Below, one piece after another: positions 23,147 to 34,501 of a stretch of 64,000 nt of DNA. The translations under genes were made by a program, and so were the position numbers. Source of the DNA: Macrolepiota albuminosa (lineage: Eukaryota > Basidiomycota > Agaricomycetes > Agaricales > Agaricaceae); the NCBI GenBank assembly GCA_027475525.1, contig JAMWFC010000086.1:62001-126000 (forward strand). Direction: 5' to 3'. The stretch's first letter is position 1, and each line of letters starts with the position of its first letter. A model generated the notes under the pieces. The model was given only the letters and a program-made list of their open reading frames with translations, was not told the DNA's origin and made no database searches.

Positions 23147-24392
23147 TCAAGCCTGTCGGCGGTTAAGTTTCTTGGCTGTCCAAAAGTACTCTAAGTTCTT
23201 GTGATCAGTCCACACTTTGAATTTATGCCTGGCACCCTCAAGGAAATGTTGCCACTCCTCAAATGACCAAATGATAGCCAGCATCTCCTTGTCATGGATC
23301 TCGTAATTTTGCTCCATGGCATTGAGACTCTTGAAGTAGAATGCCACAGGATGCCACTTACCATCCTCCCTCAACTGTTGAGAGAAAACAGCTCCAGTAG
23401 CAAAATTGTCAGGTTCCGCTGAGTCGGGGGCTTTCCGGAAAAGCAACGCCCTTACAATGTGGACTTGATCTACGGATACTCAGGTGTCTGGAACTCCGGG
23501 GCTAGGACTCCAGGGTTCAAGATGCGGGCAGGGGTAATCCCGGGAGAGGGGGCTTGGTCTGGGGGTTTTGGGTTGTGAGTAGCTGGGGGATTGGGTGGGA
23601 GTCGAGTCGTGAACCGGAGGTTCTAAGACAAGACCAAGTTAGCAAGTTAAAGTCGCGAAGTGCATACCAAGCTTAGAGCACATGGTTATTCAAGCGTGCC
23701 AGTCAAAGCGTGCCAGTCAATGTGTACCAGTCAAGCAGAGGGCACGCAACAATTCAAGTTATCCAAGTTACCAAGTTAATATCAAGACTAGTGAATACAA
23801 CGGGGAACTATGCTATAAGTACTACGGGACCGGGTCTCTGGGTTCCGGGGTGTCTAGGATGGGTTCCGGGAGTCATTGAGTAGCGGGCAGGGACTGTATA
23901 CTTGGATCACGCATATGGGGCGCATGATCAATTAGTGCAGAGGGAGCTGTGATGCGTGATGCGTGATGGCCAGAAGCGAGTCATATGATCTGATCGTTGA
24001 TCGGGGCTGATGGCGGCTGATGGCAGCCCTTGATGCGCGTGATGGCAGTGTCGGTAGTTGTGATGGCGGGGCACGTCCTGTGGGGTCGGAGGGAGGGTCC
24101 CGGATGGTGTTCCAGGGGTGTCCCGGGGTAGATCCGGAGGGGAGGGGTCGTGACAAAAATCTGAGCTATTGGCTTCAACACAGAAGGGAGAGTTGTCATC
24201 TGGGAATAGGAGGACAGGCTTTGAAGTGGCTGCCTGTTTGAGGGCATCAAAGGCTGTCTGCTGTGCTGCATCCCAGTGCCAAGGAGTGTCCTTAGTGGTG
24301 AGATCAAAGAGGGGCCAGGCATGGTGTGAGAAATCCTGAATAAACCTCCAGTAGAAGTTGGTGAAACCCAGAAAGGCCTGAACTCTGGCCAC
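23147..24392 (-). pseudogene. RNase H of Gyp-2, split by an LTR
   Basis: The RNase H domain begins near 24220 (SPFCVEANSSDF). It is interrupted by the solo LTR 23407-24155, and resumes with ATGAVFSQQL and YEIHDKEMLAIIW, ending TDHKNLEYF near 23170. Removed from the insertion, the order of D-E-D residues is that of a normal Ty3 RNase H. Confidence 0.85.
23407..24155 (-). mobile_element. GC-rich solo LTR inserted in Gyp-2 RNase H
   Basis: A 749-bp sequence with TGTCACGACC at its right end (minus strand) and CCTGACA at the left. It is flanked by a perfect 5-bp duplication AAAAT (23402-23406 and 24156-24160). It is much richer in G, C and CpG than the element around it, so it is a later arrival or escaped methylation decay. 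Short internal repeats of GTGCCAGTCAA occur near 23697. No full-length parent element is in the window. Confidence 0.88.
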
Positions 24393-24399
24393 TCCACCA

Positions 24400-25330
24400 C
24401 ACCAGCCACCTTGACTGGGTCCATCTCAGCTATTCCATAAGAGATGATCAGTTCAAGATATTCAATCTTAGTCTGCTCAAACTCACACTTCTCTGGCTTA
24501 AGATAGAGCTGGTGTTGGCGAAGATGTTCCAGTACAATGCATGTAATCTGACAATGCTTCTCTAGAGTCTTGGTATAGATGAGAATATTGTCAAGGTATA
24601 CACACACAACACCTTCTGCTATGAGGTCTCAGAAAATGTTGTTCATCATGGTCTGGAAGGTAGCAGAGCTATTAGTGAGGCCAAAGAACATTATCAGAGG
24701 TTTGAAGAGTCCATGATTTGTTTGGAATGCTGCCTTCTACTCATCACCTTCTTTGATGCGCACGTTGTTGTAGCCCCAGTGGACATCCAACTTGGTGAAG
24801 TAGCATGCACCTTGGAGGTTGTTGACAAGCTTTGAAATGAGTGGTAAGGGGTATCAATTCTTCACAGTCATCACATTTAAGACTCAGTAGTCCTGAACCA
24901 GATGTAGAGATCCATCCTTCTTCTTAATGAAAAAGACTGGAGAGGCCATTGGAGACTTTGAGGGACAGATGCAACCAGAGTCTAAATTCTCCTGCAAAAA
25001 GGCATCAAGCTCATCCTGTTCTCTGGAAGAGAGTGGGTAGACCTTGCAGCTAGAGGGCTCAGCATTGGGTGTAAGCTCAATTGCATGGTCCCACTGCTTA
25101 TGCTCTGGCAGGGAGTCAAATGATGCCTTAGAGAAAATATCCTCAAAGTCTTGCAGGTGATGAGGAACTGCATCTCAGAATGACTTAGGAGCAGAGTTGG
25201 CAGCAAATGCCTGAGCTAGCTGCTGGGAAGTAGTTTGGCTAGCTCTAATCTCTGCTACAGTTGATGGAGGTCATAATGTAGTTGCATAAATCCTATCACC
25301 TGTCTCAATAGCCTTGTCTGGAGACTCTGG
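24400..25330 (-). pseudogene. Reverse transcriptase of Gyp-2 (broken)
   Basis: RT motifs read on the minus strand: LDAFLQENL, SPMASPVFFIKKKDGS (about 24900-24950), [24 protein letters not shown] and FGLTNSSATFQ. The catalytic box is YLDN instead of YLDD (Asn codon 24587-24589). GACGAT to GACAAT is a CpG-to-CpA change that removes an essential metal ligand. Stops at several CGA positions and a frameshift near 24405 add to the damage. Confidence 0.85.
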
Positions 25331-25345
25331 GTCAGGAGCACACTC

Positions 25346-25499
25346 AAATTCACCCTCGCATTTATTTTCCATCTGGGCTTCACTCACTACACCTCAAACG
25401 TCCTTATAGAGGGCTTCTTTATAAATTCACCCTCGCATTTATTTTCCATCTGGGCTTCACTCACTACACCTCAAACGTCCTTATAGAGGGCTTCTTTAT
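25346..25499. repeat. 77-bp back-to-back duplication 8
   Basis: Identical units between protease and RT of Gyp-2 (three bases of chance extension). Confidence 0.9.
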
Positions 25500-25637
25500 A
25501 AAGAACGCCAAGGGCGAGGATCCAGTAGGTTGAGGTCTGCAAAGGAGGTGTCCAACTCGGCAGGCCCAGATAGCAGCATGCTCACAGACTGACTCTCTAC
25601 GCTCCTCTCTAACTTCCTTGGCACATGTGGAACACTG

Positions 25638-25991
25638 TCAAGGGCAGCAGCTCATGCTCACCTTACCCTTGGCCCAGTCAATCTCAGGATTGTGATCACG
25701 CAGCCAGGAGAATCCAAGTATCATGTCCTGCTTTCCTCGGCTGATGACCACAAAAACAGCATGCTCAGAATGAGTCTGATAACGAAGGACTAAATCCACC
25801 ATTGAGCAGATGGATCCAGCTTCATTGAGTGTACCATCAATGTTATAGACCAGAATAGGGTGAGAGAGGGGTCGGGTAGTGAGCTGGTATTGTTCCACAT
25901 AATTGGTGTCCAGGAAGAGTCCAGTAGTGCCACTGTCTAAAAGAGCTATGACACTTCGAGTCTGCTGAGTGTCAGTTGTCTCAATCTCCAC
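25638..25991 (-). pseudogene. Aspartic protease of Gyp-2
   Basis: A retropepsin-like domain: IALLDSGTTGLFLD with the active-site D-S-G, and the second conserved block QDMILGFSWLRDHNPEIDW about 80 residues later. The surrounding frame is broken by stops, but this segment itself is open for 117 codons. It would process the Gag-Pol precursor. Confidence 0.8.
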
Positions 25992-26049
25992 ATTCAGATG
26001 CAGAGAGTTGGAAGAGGGAGTAGAGGCAACAACATAGTGGTGAGGAAGG

Positions 26050-27503
26050 CATTGTTCCCAAGCTGGGACATGTGGTTGTCAGACAGGAGAAGGAGGAGAG
26101 GGGGTCTTAGCTGAGGCTTGGACTAAGGGGATATTTTGTAAGGGGTGCTTACAGTTTCAGTCAGAGAATCAGGAACAGGGAGCAATACATTAGAAGGTTC
26201 TACTGATAGACATGTAAACTGATTAGCACCAGGCAGCAGAGGCATACAACTCATCCGTTGCTCTATTGAAAACCCTCCCCTGCAGAACCAAAGGACCCAT
26301 CCAATGGTTCTGCTACAGCTTCCACAGGACCCAAGGACTCCTCCAAAGATTCTGTTTCAGTCTGTACATCTGGGGAGGGGTTTCCTCAAACATATTGGGC
26401 AGCAAGGAGCTTGAGAAGGAGCTCTTCCTGCTCTAAAGCTGAGAAATAGTGCATCTTCAACTCCTGAAGACAATATTGAGTGAAGTGACCAGGCTTCCCA
26501 CAGTGACGGCAGAGGAGAGGAAGGGAGGAATGTTGACAAGAAGTGTCAACATCCATAGGTATCCCAAGAGGGAGGGGATGTGCCGCAGGTACCTAAGCCA
26601 GAGATGGAGCACAAAATGGAAGGGAGGGCTGGATGGGATGATGAGCAGAAAAAGATGCCTGTGAGGTAGAGCGAGGGGCAGTTCCACAGTGGAGCTCACA
26701 TTGTAACTCCATGAGCTGCCACTGATCCCATGCTACCTGACACCAGGTCTCAATACTTGTGTTGTCAGGTTGTCCCTCAGCCATGCTGTCAATCCAGTCT
26801 ATGAGAGAGGACAGAGCTGAAGACCATCTGGATAGCAGGCCTGTTCAGCAAGAGCTCTGAAGGAGTCAATATACTCATCTAGGGTCTGCTTTCCCTGCCC
26901 ATATCAATGAGGATCTTGAAGAGTGAGGGCCGCCACCTTAGCAGGGTCCAAGGGGAAGAACTCTGTCTGAAACTCCTTCTCAAACTGATCCCAACTTCCA
27001 AAACTCTCCACTCCTCCAGGGCATCAAAAGACTTGTAGCATGTACATTGAAGCTCACCCAGACTTCATGTAAGAAAGAACCCAGGCAATCTTGAGAGCAT
27101 CAGAGGGGAAAGCCTCACCACTGAGCTGAATATAGGTGATGCAGGACTGCAGGAAATGCTCGCCTATTGCTTGGTCACCATTGAATGCATCTGGGAGTGC
27201 TGGGCAAGGAATATTGGCATGAACTGGGGGGGAGGCCCCAAAGCAAGGGACTGGGGGTGTGTCAGCCCTAACTGGAGGTGCCTGGAGAGGGGTAGGAGTG
27301 AGAGGGAGGTGCTCTAAGAGGGCCTGAAGGGAATGGGAGATGGTGTCTGTGGCCTGATGTAATCCAGCAAGTTTGGTGGTGTGGAGGGTGAGGGAAGCTT
27401 GAGTAGTCTGCACCTGAGTCTCCAGAGCAAGCAAGCAACCCCAGGCATCATCCTGAGGGGCAGAAGCATCCAGGGAAGTGTCTGAGGGGGCTGGTTGGGT
27501 CAT
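26050..27503 (-). pseudogene. Gag of Gyp-2 (broken)
   Basis: The N-terminal ORF (27054-27503, 149 codons, ATG at 27503) carries a heptad-like helical region, then FNGDQAIGEHFLQSC, the start of a retrotransposon capsid domain. It continues in pieces: FEKEFQTEFFPLDPAKVAAL (near 26930), QGKQTLDEYIDSFRAL and a CX2CX4HX4C zinc knuckle (26470-26511, C-R-H-C-G-K-P-G-H-F). Nonsense codons and small indels separate the pieces. Confidence 0.82.
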
Positions 27504-27599
27504 AGAAGCAACAGAGGGGGGCAGGGAGTAATCTAGTAGGAGAGGGACCTAAAGGGGCAAGAGAGGGCTCCCAGACCGAAATGTAGAGACTTGTTCTGC

Positions 27600-27775
27600 T
27601 GTAAGGGCAACTTCTAGAGGCTGTGGCTCAGTCACACAGCTGGCAGAGGGAGATCAAAAGTGTATTAGAGTATATGCTGACAATATCATAATAACTACTC
27701 ACCTTACAGAGAGAAATCCAAAGAGAACAAGTCTAGGGATTTCCTATGCCAGGTTGGATGCTTCTGGGGCTTCCA
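27600..27775 (-). repeat. 5' LTR of Gyp-2, truncated
   Basis: Only the internal-side 176 bp of the LTR remain (TGTAAGGGCAACTTC onward). The junction with Tc1 sequence at about 27776 is abrupt and has no target duplication. Confidence 0.82.
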
Positions 27776-27902
27776 ACTCTCTACCAATCCTCCCAGTAGT
27801 AGACTTCCCTAGACCAGTTTGAGCCCCAATCTGATGCAGAGAATACCCTTGAGCAAGAAAAGAAGCAACAGTAGAGCGTTGTACAGGAGAAATAGGTTCC
27901 AT
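27776..27902 (-). pseudogene. Tc1-type transposase N-terminus fragment
   Basis: Minus-strand ORF from ATG 27902: MEPISPVQRSTVASF, then SLHQIGAQTGLGKSTTGRI. This is the helix-turn-helix start of a Tc1-type transposase, better preserved than the copy at 17-18 kb. It is cut after 42 codons by the Gyp-2 LTR fragment, and DDE-1 sits 12 bp upstream of its ATG. Confidence 0.75.
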
Positions 27903-28208
27903 GATAGTAAAATATGGCACTTGTAAAACGTGCCTACATCATGTGGTCCAGCGTGATTTTGCATGACAATTACACAAAAATCTTAATAGCATTCTAGATA
28001 GATGGAAAACAAGAATTTTATTTGTGCAGTCTTGTAGATATAATAGTAATTGAAGGCCCTGCATGAACCAATTTTTTATTTATATCTTTTTGAAGGTGCT
28101 ATTCAAGTAATGCATACAAATTAACTACTTTTTTCATTTTTCACGTGTCCTGAAGCTTGTATACTTGTATACTTAAGTACTTACAACGTGTTTTGTACCT
28201 CAAGCAAG

Positions 28209-31166
28209 ATGGCTAGACATGCCTTGGGTCATCTAAAAAACCTAGGACAATGGGCTGTGGCAAACACCAAGAAAACAATAGTGTCAAAACTAAAAAAGGC
28301 TCAGAAAAAGAATAAAAAGAATGTGAGGCCTCCTTCAACGTGTCAAATTGTTTTTTTCCATTGATAAGAGGACCCATCACAATGTTAGAGCCCATCAAAT
28401 GATGCTGAGAAGGAGAACTGTGATAGAATACTACACAACATGTCAATGGTTGCCTCATATCCTGTTGATGCATCAGTTGATATACCACAAAAATGTGATG
28501 GAATCACTGCCGTTATAGAGAGTCCACCACCTATAGGACTAATTGAATGCTGTGGGGCAGATAAAAACTTGTATGGAGCTAGAGAGGAACACAGAAAAGA
28601 GCCAAGCCATGAATGCTGCCAGTTGGAAACTGTGGTGCCGAATTCTGATTGTGATGAACAAGCCAAAACACTTCTTGATGACTTTTTGGAGATGGGTGGT
28701 ATTTTGAAACAAGGATCTAGCCTTGGATTGGATAAACTGGTGTTTACAGATGCATCCAATGCCAATGATGAAGAATCTAGAGAGCCTGTTGTCAAAAATA
28801 AATCAGACTTGGAAGGATCAGATTTGAATGGTGGCAGAAGTCAGAAGTCAGAAGTACCTTGGCATGAGAGGAAATCCCCAACCGAGAAGATGGCTCTGGA
28901 TATATTGCAGGAAATTGATGCAATTATACGCCCACCTGATGCTTGTCCAAGTAAACAACATAAGTGCCATGGATACAAGATGCCAAAGATCAATCCATGG
29001 TCACAGCATTGCCTAGAAGAAATCAAGACAATGTTGAGCTTCTATACTGCAGAGAACTCACCGGCTTGAGAGAAATAAATACATGCCTCTGCTCTTGCAT
29101 CTCAGGCACAAGAAAAGAAGACAGGACATGCTCAAACCCTATGCAAACATGCAAAGAAATATATTTTTGGCTGAAACATTCCTATCAATAAATATGGCCT
29201 ATGAATCAAATCAAAAATTGATGAAGATGACAAACTTGTCAACAATATCAAGTTGCACTTGCAGCAATGTGGGAAGTATGTTAGTGCACATCAAATTGTT
29301 GAGTTCTTGAATCAGCCAGAAGTGCAATTAAAGCATGGAATCAAAAAAACAATTAGCAAGTCAACTGCAAAGCGGTGGATGAAGAAACTTAGATACCGAT
29401 GGGTAAAATATCACAAAGGACAATATGTTGATAGGCATGAGCATGATGATGTTGTGAAGTACCGGCAAACTGTATTTTTGCCCAAGTGGTATTCTATTGA
29501 AGAGAGGATGCATTTCTGGACAAAGGATAATATTGAAGAGGACATTGGACAGCTTCCTGATGGAACATAATAGGTCATTGCTTGGTTTTATGATGAATCG
29601 ATCTTCTATGCACATGATTGCTGGACAGCACAGTGGGTAAAAAATAACAAATCACCTCAACCATATGCAAAAGGAGAAGAACCATCACTGATGGTTGCAG
29701 ATTCTTTCTCTGCTGATTTTGGATATCTCTAATCATGCGATGGAAAGAAAAATGCTCGAGGAATATTCCAGCCAGGCAAACACCACAATGGATATTTTGA
29801 AGCAAGCAGAACATGCAATGAACATTGTCTCTCATAATTACCCTGAATTCAATCACATCTTCATTTATAACAATGCTACTACTCATCTGAAATGTGCCAA
29901 GGATTCATTTTCTGCCCAACAAATGCCTAAAAACATCCCAAAGGAGGGAACAAACTGGGGAATCATGGTCACTCTTCATGATAAGAATGGGAAAATTGTT
30001 TATAAAATTGATCCAGACAACAAGCCAACCTCTGTAAAAACTAAAATTTGAATGCATCCTGGAACATTTGCTGATGGCACACCTCAAGACTTTTATTTTT
30101 CTGATGGTTACCCAAACTATCCTGGAAAATTCAAAGGAATGGCTAAAATCCTTGCTGAGAGAGGATATACTAATTAATGCTGAGAAAATCTGAGCAGAAT
30201 GTCCAAAATTTAACTGTCCACCTGACACACCTCATTGTTGCTGCCAGCATATATTATACAATGAGCTGGACTTTACAAATGAGAAGTCTCTATTGAAAAC
30301 CTATGCACTAAGCCGAGGTTTTTAGGTCATTTTCTTGCCTAAATTCCATTGTGAGCTCAATTTTATTGAGCAAGTTTGGAGTTGTGCAAAGCAGGCTTAC
30401 CAGTTGAATCTACCCTCATCAAAGGAAGAGGATCTGGAGTGCAACATGCTTGCTGCTTTGGATAGTGTTACATTACCTGAAATGAGAAGGTTTGCACAGC
30501 AAGCACTGTCAGGGGACCCCTCATTCCTTTCTTCTTTCACTCCTTATTTCTTCACTCTCCTTTCATTCACTTCCTTATTTCTTCTACCATTCTCTCATTT
30601 TGCTGTTACTACTTCTTCAACACTATCTGTTGGTACTATTCTCAACCTTTGAGGTGCTCTGGTTCTTTAGCTATCACTCAGACAAGTGTGGGCTCTTCAG
30701 CACCGCTCCAGGCTGCTTAGATAAGCCGGAGTTTGCCTTTCTGACTTCTAAAGTCCGGAGTTTTTCTCCCTTGTTTGCACACTTGTTTGGTTAGTCAATT
30801 TTCGAGTTTTTAAGGTTTTGTTGTACTGTACAGTTGTTTCCTACGCTTCAGAGGCCCCAGAAGCGTCCAACCTGGCATAGGGAATCCCCAGACTTGTTCT
30901 CTTTGGATCTCCCTCTGCCAGGTGAGTAGCTACCTTGATATTGTCAGTATATATTCTAATACACTTTGGATCTCCCTCTGCCAGCTGTGTGACTGAGCCA
31001 CAGCCTCTAGAGGTCGCCCTTACAAGCACGGCATTTCATGGATGCTTACAATAAAGATTTAAATAGTAAACAGGCAGCATGGGCAGGAAAAAAGTACTGG
31101 GGTCATAGAGTACTGCCAGAGTCATTGATGAAAGACTTAGAAGATAGTAGAACAGCCCAAAAATAA
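28209..31166 (+). pseudogene. DDE-1 transposase (broken)
   Basis: Basidiomycete DDE transposase. A short basic N-terminus starts at ATG 28209 (MARHALGHLKN). A probable intron lies between about 28340 and 28440, then an acidic region (28440-29069), a DNA-binding segment KTISKSTAKRWMKKLRYRW (29340-29400), YVDRHEHDDVVKYRQ, then the catalytic core: WFYDESIFYAHD (first Asp near 29590), IYNNATTHLK (Asn where Asp is expected, near 29870) and LPKFHCELNFIEQVWS (Glu near 30355). The C-terminus continues across the LTR (HFMDAYNKD, then KKYWGHRVLPESL) to TAA 31164-31166. Stops and frameshifts occur throughout. The family is TA-targeting; the exact superfamily is inferred. Confidence 0.75.
30507..31024 (+). 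mobile_element. Solo Gyp-2 LTR inside the DDE-1 transposase
   Basis: A 518-bp LTR from TGTCAGGGGAC to CGCCCTTACA with a perfect 5-bp target duplication AGCAC (30502-30506 and 31025-31029). Removing it joins the transposase reading frame (AQQA to RHFMDAY), which proves the insertion and its order. It is the longest and best-preserved LTR of the family, in sense orientation. Confidence 0.93.
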
Positions 31167-31286
31167 GTATATTTCATGTCCACCTTACAATGTATCCTCA
31201 GTATGCGTGACTAATTAACGCATGACCAAGACCCTGGTCACACCAAGTTACAGCATGTGATGTAGGTGCATTTTACAAGTGCCATA

Positions 31287-33109
31287 TCTTAGTTGAAGGT
31301 CACAATGTGGATCAACCAACTTGAACCACTTCCAAATATATCCAAACATGGTCACATGACTCTGTCTGTATTCCCACATGCAACTTACTCCTTTTTTTTT
31401 TTTTTTTGGAGAAGCGTTTCATAGTAAAAAGGTAGACACCCTGGGCATCCAACTTCCACCTGCTGTGCTGCACACCTGGAATTAAAACCGGGTTCAGATT
31501 ACTCGGCAGCTGTTGTTTCAATTTATATTCTCCATGAGAAAATGCCTTTATGCACTCGTGTGGGGCTATGGGCCCTTGGATAGACATCAGCCTATTCCTT
31601 CCTCCATGTCAGGCCTATTACCCACTAAAACCTGCATTGAGCAGGTTTGCTCAGAAAGATAACCACCTTTATGAGCTTTCTGTCACTTGGTATGCTTCAG
31701 AAAGGTGTTTCTGAGTCAATTTCTATGCATAGAAAAGTTTTGTATACTCAGATTTTGTATATTCCATCTTGATTCATTTGACTGAGCTCCAGTAAGTGAC
31801 AAAACTGGCTCTGATTTCACACTTTCATGACATTTTTACATCTTGATTTTGTCTGAAAAAAAGTACAGGGAAGTCTTGATATATACTATAGGTATCTACA
31901 GATCTTGCCAGACCCAGCAGGTGAGCAGAACGAGTTCAGTAATGTATTTTGCACGTAGCGACCCTTTGCACATCGTGACACATGACAGTAGTCTGATCCG
32001 ATTACGTACTTGGTGTCGGCACGGTCACTCGGCATCATTCTCAGCTTTGACTTCGGCTGTCCGGCACGAAACTGGTTGTTCGGCTTTGACCTCGAGACTT
32101 GCTCGAGACTCTTGTCCGTGTTAAAGGACTGGGTATAGTCTGCGTATCTGTGTCCTGACTACCTTTCCTGGTTTCTTGTACGACGCAAACTCTGCTCTGG
32201 AACTACCCTAGAACTCCCGCTCCGTATTCTCTTCTTGACTCGTGCAACTGGCTCTGAAAATCACTCGGAGTAATTCTAGTCGAGCCCCCTTGGTTCTCAC
32301 TTGGCATAGAATCTCGACTACGTTTTCTATTGATCGTACTCTACTCCTACCACGCATTTCTGAATCCTTCGTGACAAATCGACATCTATCGTTACATTCC
32401 CCAAACAACCCTACCGACTTCGTTCTCGATCCATCAAGTAGCCCATCCCTCTGCCACACCGCCCTAGTATAGTGTTATCTTCGTTGTGAGAGCGCAAGAA
32501 TTAATGAATGAATGAGAATTAAACCGCCGGCAAGCTATAGAATTGAGCCAAGGAACGGGGGTAACTAATTGTGTTACGCCTAGTGTTTTAACGTTATCGT
32601 AAATTGTTTTATGTTATGCTCGGATGTTTCGATCCATACTTTGCTTTGGCTTATCTCGTGAGAGCGCAAGAGAACACTGGAAAATAACACCACGATATGA
32701 GTCAAAGTGGGGGAACGGGTTTTTGATAATTATATCTTATTTTCCCATTGTCAAGCTTCGAAAGGCCATCAGGACCGAAAACTGCCGGCGACCACGGTCA
32801 GCTGCTGCTCTGCCTGACGTCGGTCTATTCTCCACTCAATGATAACAGGTAGCACCTTTAGGAAGCACAAAAGAGATACAGACATCCCTTCTCCTTTTAG
32901 ATCGTATGTATGCTCCAGAAGCTACAATGGCGACCATGAGCCACAGCCATGCACAGCTTTTACTCAGGACTGTCACATTCGGATCACCAATGCGATGGAA
33001 ACATGTCTCATGACCACATCTCATTTCGCTTATTTAACTGCTATAAAGTCAAACTCAAGAAACAAACGGGCTCTCTTCTCCACAATTTCGATTGTGACAG
33101 CTGTCGTCC
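31287..33109. other. Non-coding stretch; host island begins near 31.9 kb
   Basis: 31287-31890 is CpG-poor, with a 17-bp T run near 31392 and no recognisable gene. From about 31900 CpG becomes normal and the sequence looks like unique host DNA. ORFs of 70-120 codons here show no domain. A direct repeat containing GTGAGAGCGCAAGA occurs at 32486-32499 and 32658-32671, upstream of the dioxygenase gene. Promoter elements of that gene presumably lie in 32.7-33.1 kb. Confidence 0.55.
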
Positions 33110-34501
33110 ATGCCTGCATCGACGTTACCTTCGTTCCCCGACGACGTACCTACTCATCCACTTCTCGTGATCGACTATCAATTAATATCCGCGCGCGACT
33201 CTCATGAAATCGATAGATTATGGGAAGCAGCGACTAAGCTAGGATTCTGGTAGTAAGCAATGAGCTTTTGTTGGTGATCATTTTGAAAGTATGCATGTTT
33301 GATATACAGCCTCAAGAACCACGGTGTCGATGAGGAAGTCGATGGTATGTTTGAAATGGGCGCCGAAACAATGAAACTCCCACTGGAAGAAAAAATGCCA
33401 TTTGAACAAGGCGATAACGGAATGTCTTTTGGGTAGAACATTACTACTCTGTCCTCGATCCCCCAAAGTGACCTGTTCAATCAGATACAAAGCCTCCGGG
33501 GCCAATGCAGTAGACTCCACAGGCCGCCTAGACACCGTTGAATTTATCAATATCGCTAAGGACGATGCCTTAGCATGGCCGAAGCAGGCGAGACGTGCTT
33601 ACCCTTCCACTGTCAACTCACGCATGCAATCTACTGTTACACCTTTCGTTCGAAAGTCACTCGAAGTAAATAATACCCTATTGGACGTGTTAAATGATAG
33701 ATTGGGATTGCCAGCCGGCATGCTTCTAGCTAAACATCCGGCAGAAGAATTTAGTGGGAGCGAAGCGAGGGTGATCAGGAATCCACCCATCGGACATAGC
33801 CCGGTGGACCCTCAAAGACTCGCAATTGGAAGCCACACCGACTTTGGTTCCCTCGTAGGTTCTGATCAAGTCTACATGAGAACTTCTGGTTTAGTGTTCT
33901 TCTAGTCCTTCCTACATAACCGGTTAGGTGGCCTACAGGTTTTGGTCCCAGGCGAAGAGAGCTGGCAATATATAAAGGTGATTATTTCCTGACGAAAACA
34001 GGGCGCCAATTTAAACAACTGTCTCAATAGCCAATTAGGGGCCATGCGATTTGTAATGTCGGCGATGCATTGGCGATTTTTAGCGGAGGAATTCTCCATT
34101 CTAATCTTCACCGGGTCATGTATGTATCACATTTATAAACTTGAGACATCAGTTGATTTTGTGCATTCATAGACCACCTCCCGGTCATCAGGCAGCTTTC
34201 GAACGCTGGTCACTCGTATTTTTCACAAGACCAGGAAATTCAGTTGTTTTGCGTGCGCTCATTGAGGATAGTGATCTGATTGCCCAAGCGGTTGCGAAGA
34301 CGCCTGAAAAGAACTTTGAGACTGGGTCTAGTTCATTTGATTGGTTCAGCAGAAGGATAAAGAATCAACGGATTAACAACAGAAAGGTGAGTCATACCGA
34401 CAATGACACAAATTTGATGCCAGAGGTCTTCCCTACTATCCTAGGGACCAGAGACATGGATGGCAAGTCGGGGGACGGAATCAGATCCTGCGATTGTCTA
34501 A
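33110..34501 (+). CDS. 2-oxoglutarate/Fe(II)-dependent dioxygenase, 7 exons
   Basis: An intact host gene encoding 355 residues. Exons: 33110-33252, 33310-33432, 33485-33854, 33906-33977, 34031-34119, 34173-34386 and 34445-34501. All six introns are GT-AG, 51-58 bp, and the phases close without a stop. The N-terminus (FPDDVPTHPLLVIDY) fits the DIOX_N region of the isopenicillin-N-synthase-like family. The core has the iron ligands His206 and Asp208 (GSHTDFGSL) and His263 (HSNLHRV), and the 2-oxoglutarate-binding Arg277-x-Ser279 (ERWSLVFF). Such enzymes oxidise small molecules in the cytosol using O2 and 2-oxoglutarate; the substrate cannot be told. No biosynthetic partner genes are nearby. CpG content is normal, in contrast to the flanking transposons. 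The start ATG was chosen because the frame upstream lacks homology to the family. Confidence 0.9.

Larger units (their letters stand above)
21025..27775 (-). mobile_element. Gyp-2 chromovirus (decayed, truncated at both LTRs)
   Basis: Minus-strand Ty3/Gypsy element in the order gag, protease, RT, RNase H, integrase, chromodomain from right to left. The 3' LTR (21025-21434) lacks about its first 75 bp and the polypurine tract. The 5' LTR (27600-27775) keeps only its last 176 bp before Tc1 sequence takes over. A GC-rich solo LTR (23407-24155) splits RNase H. Catalytic Asp residues of RT and integrase are changed to Asn by CpG-to-CpA, so it is dead. Three solo LTRs of the family lie elsewhere in the window. 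Confidence 0.9.
27915..31284 (+). mobile_element. DDE-1: TA-flanked DNA transposon split by a solo LTR
   Basis: Terminal inverted repeats start TGGCACTTGTAAAA at 27915 and, reverse-complemented, at 31284. They share a further TACATCA block. Each is flanked by TA (27913-27914 and 31285-31286), as for Tc1/mariner superfamily elements. The interior holds a plus-strand DDE transposase gene interrupted near its end by the Gyp-2 solo LTR at 30507-31024. Without that LTR the element is about 2.85 kb. The element appears to have landed just upstream of the Tc1 transposase ATG at 27902. Confidence 0.8.

Noticed and set aside
33110..34501. A biosynthetic gene cluster around the dioxygenase
   Set aside because: No other biosynthetic, transporter or regulator gene lies near it; neighbours are transposons.
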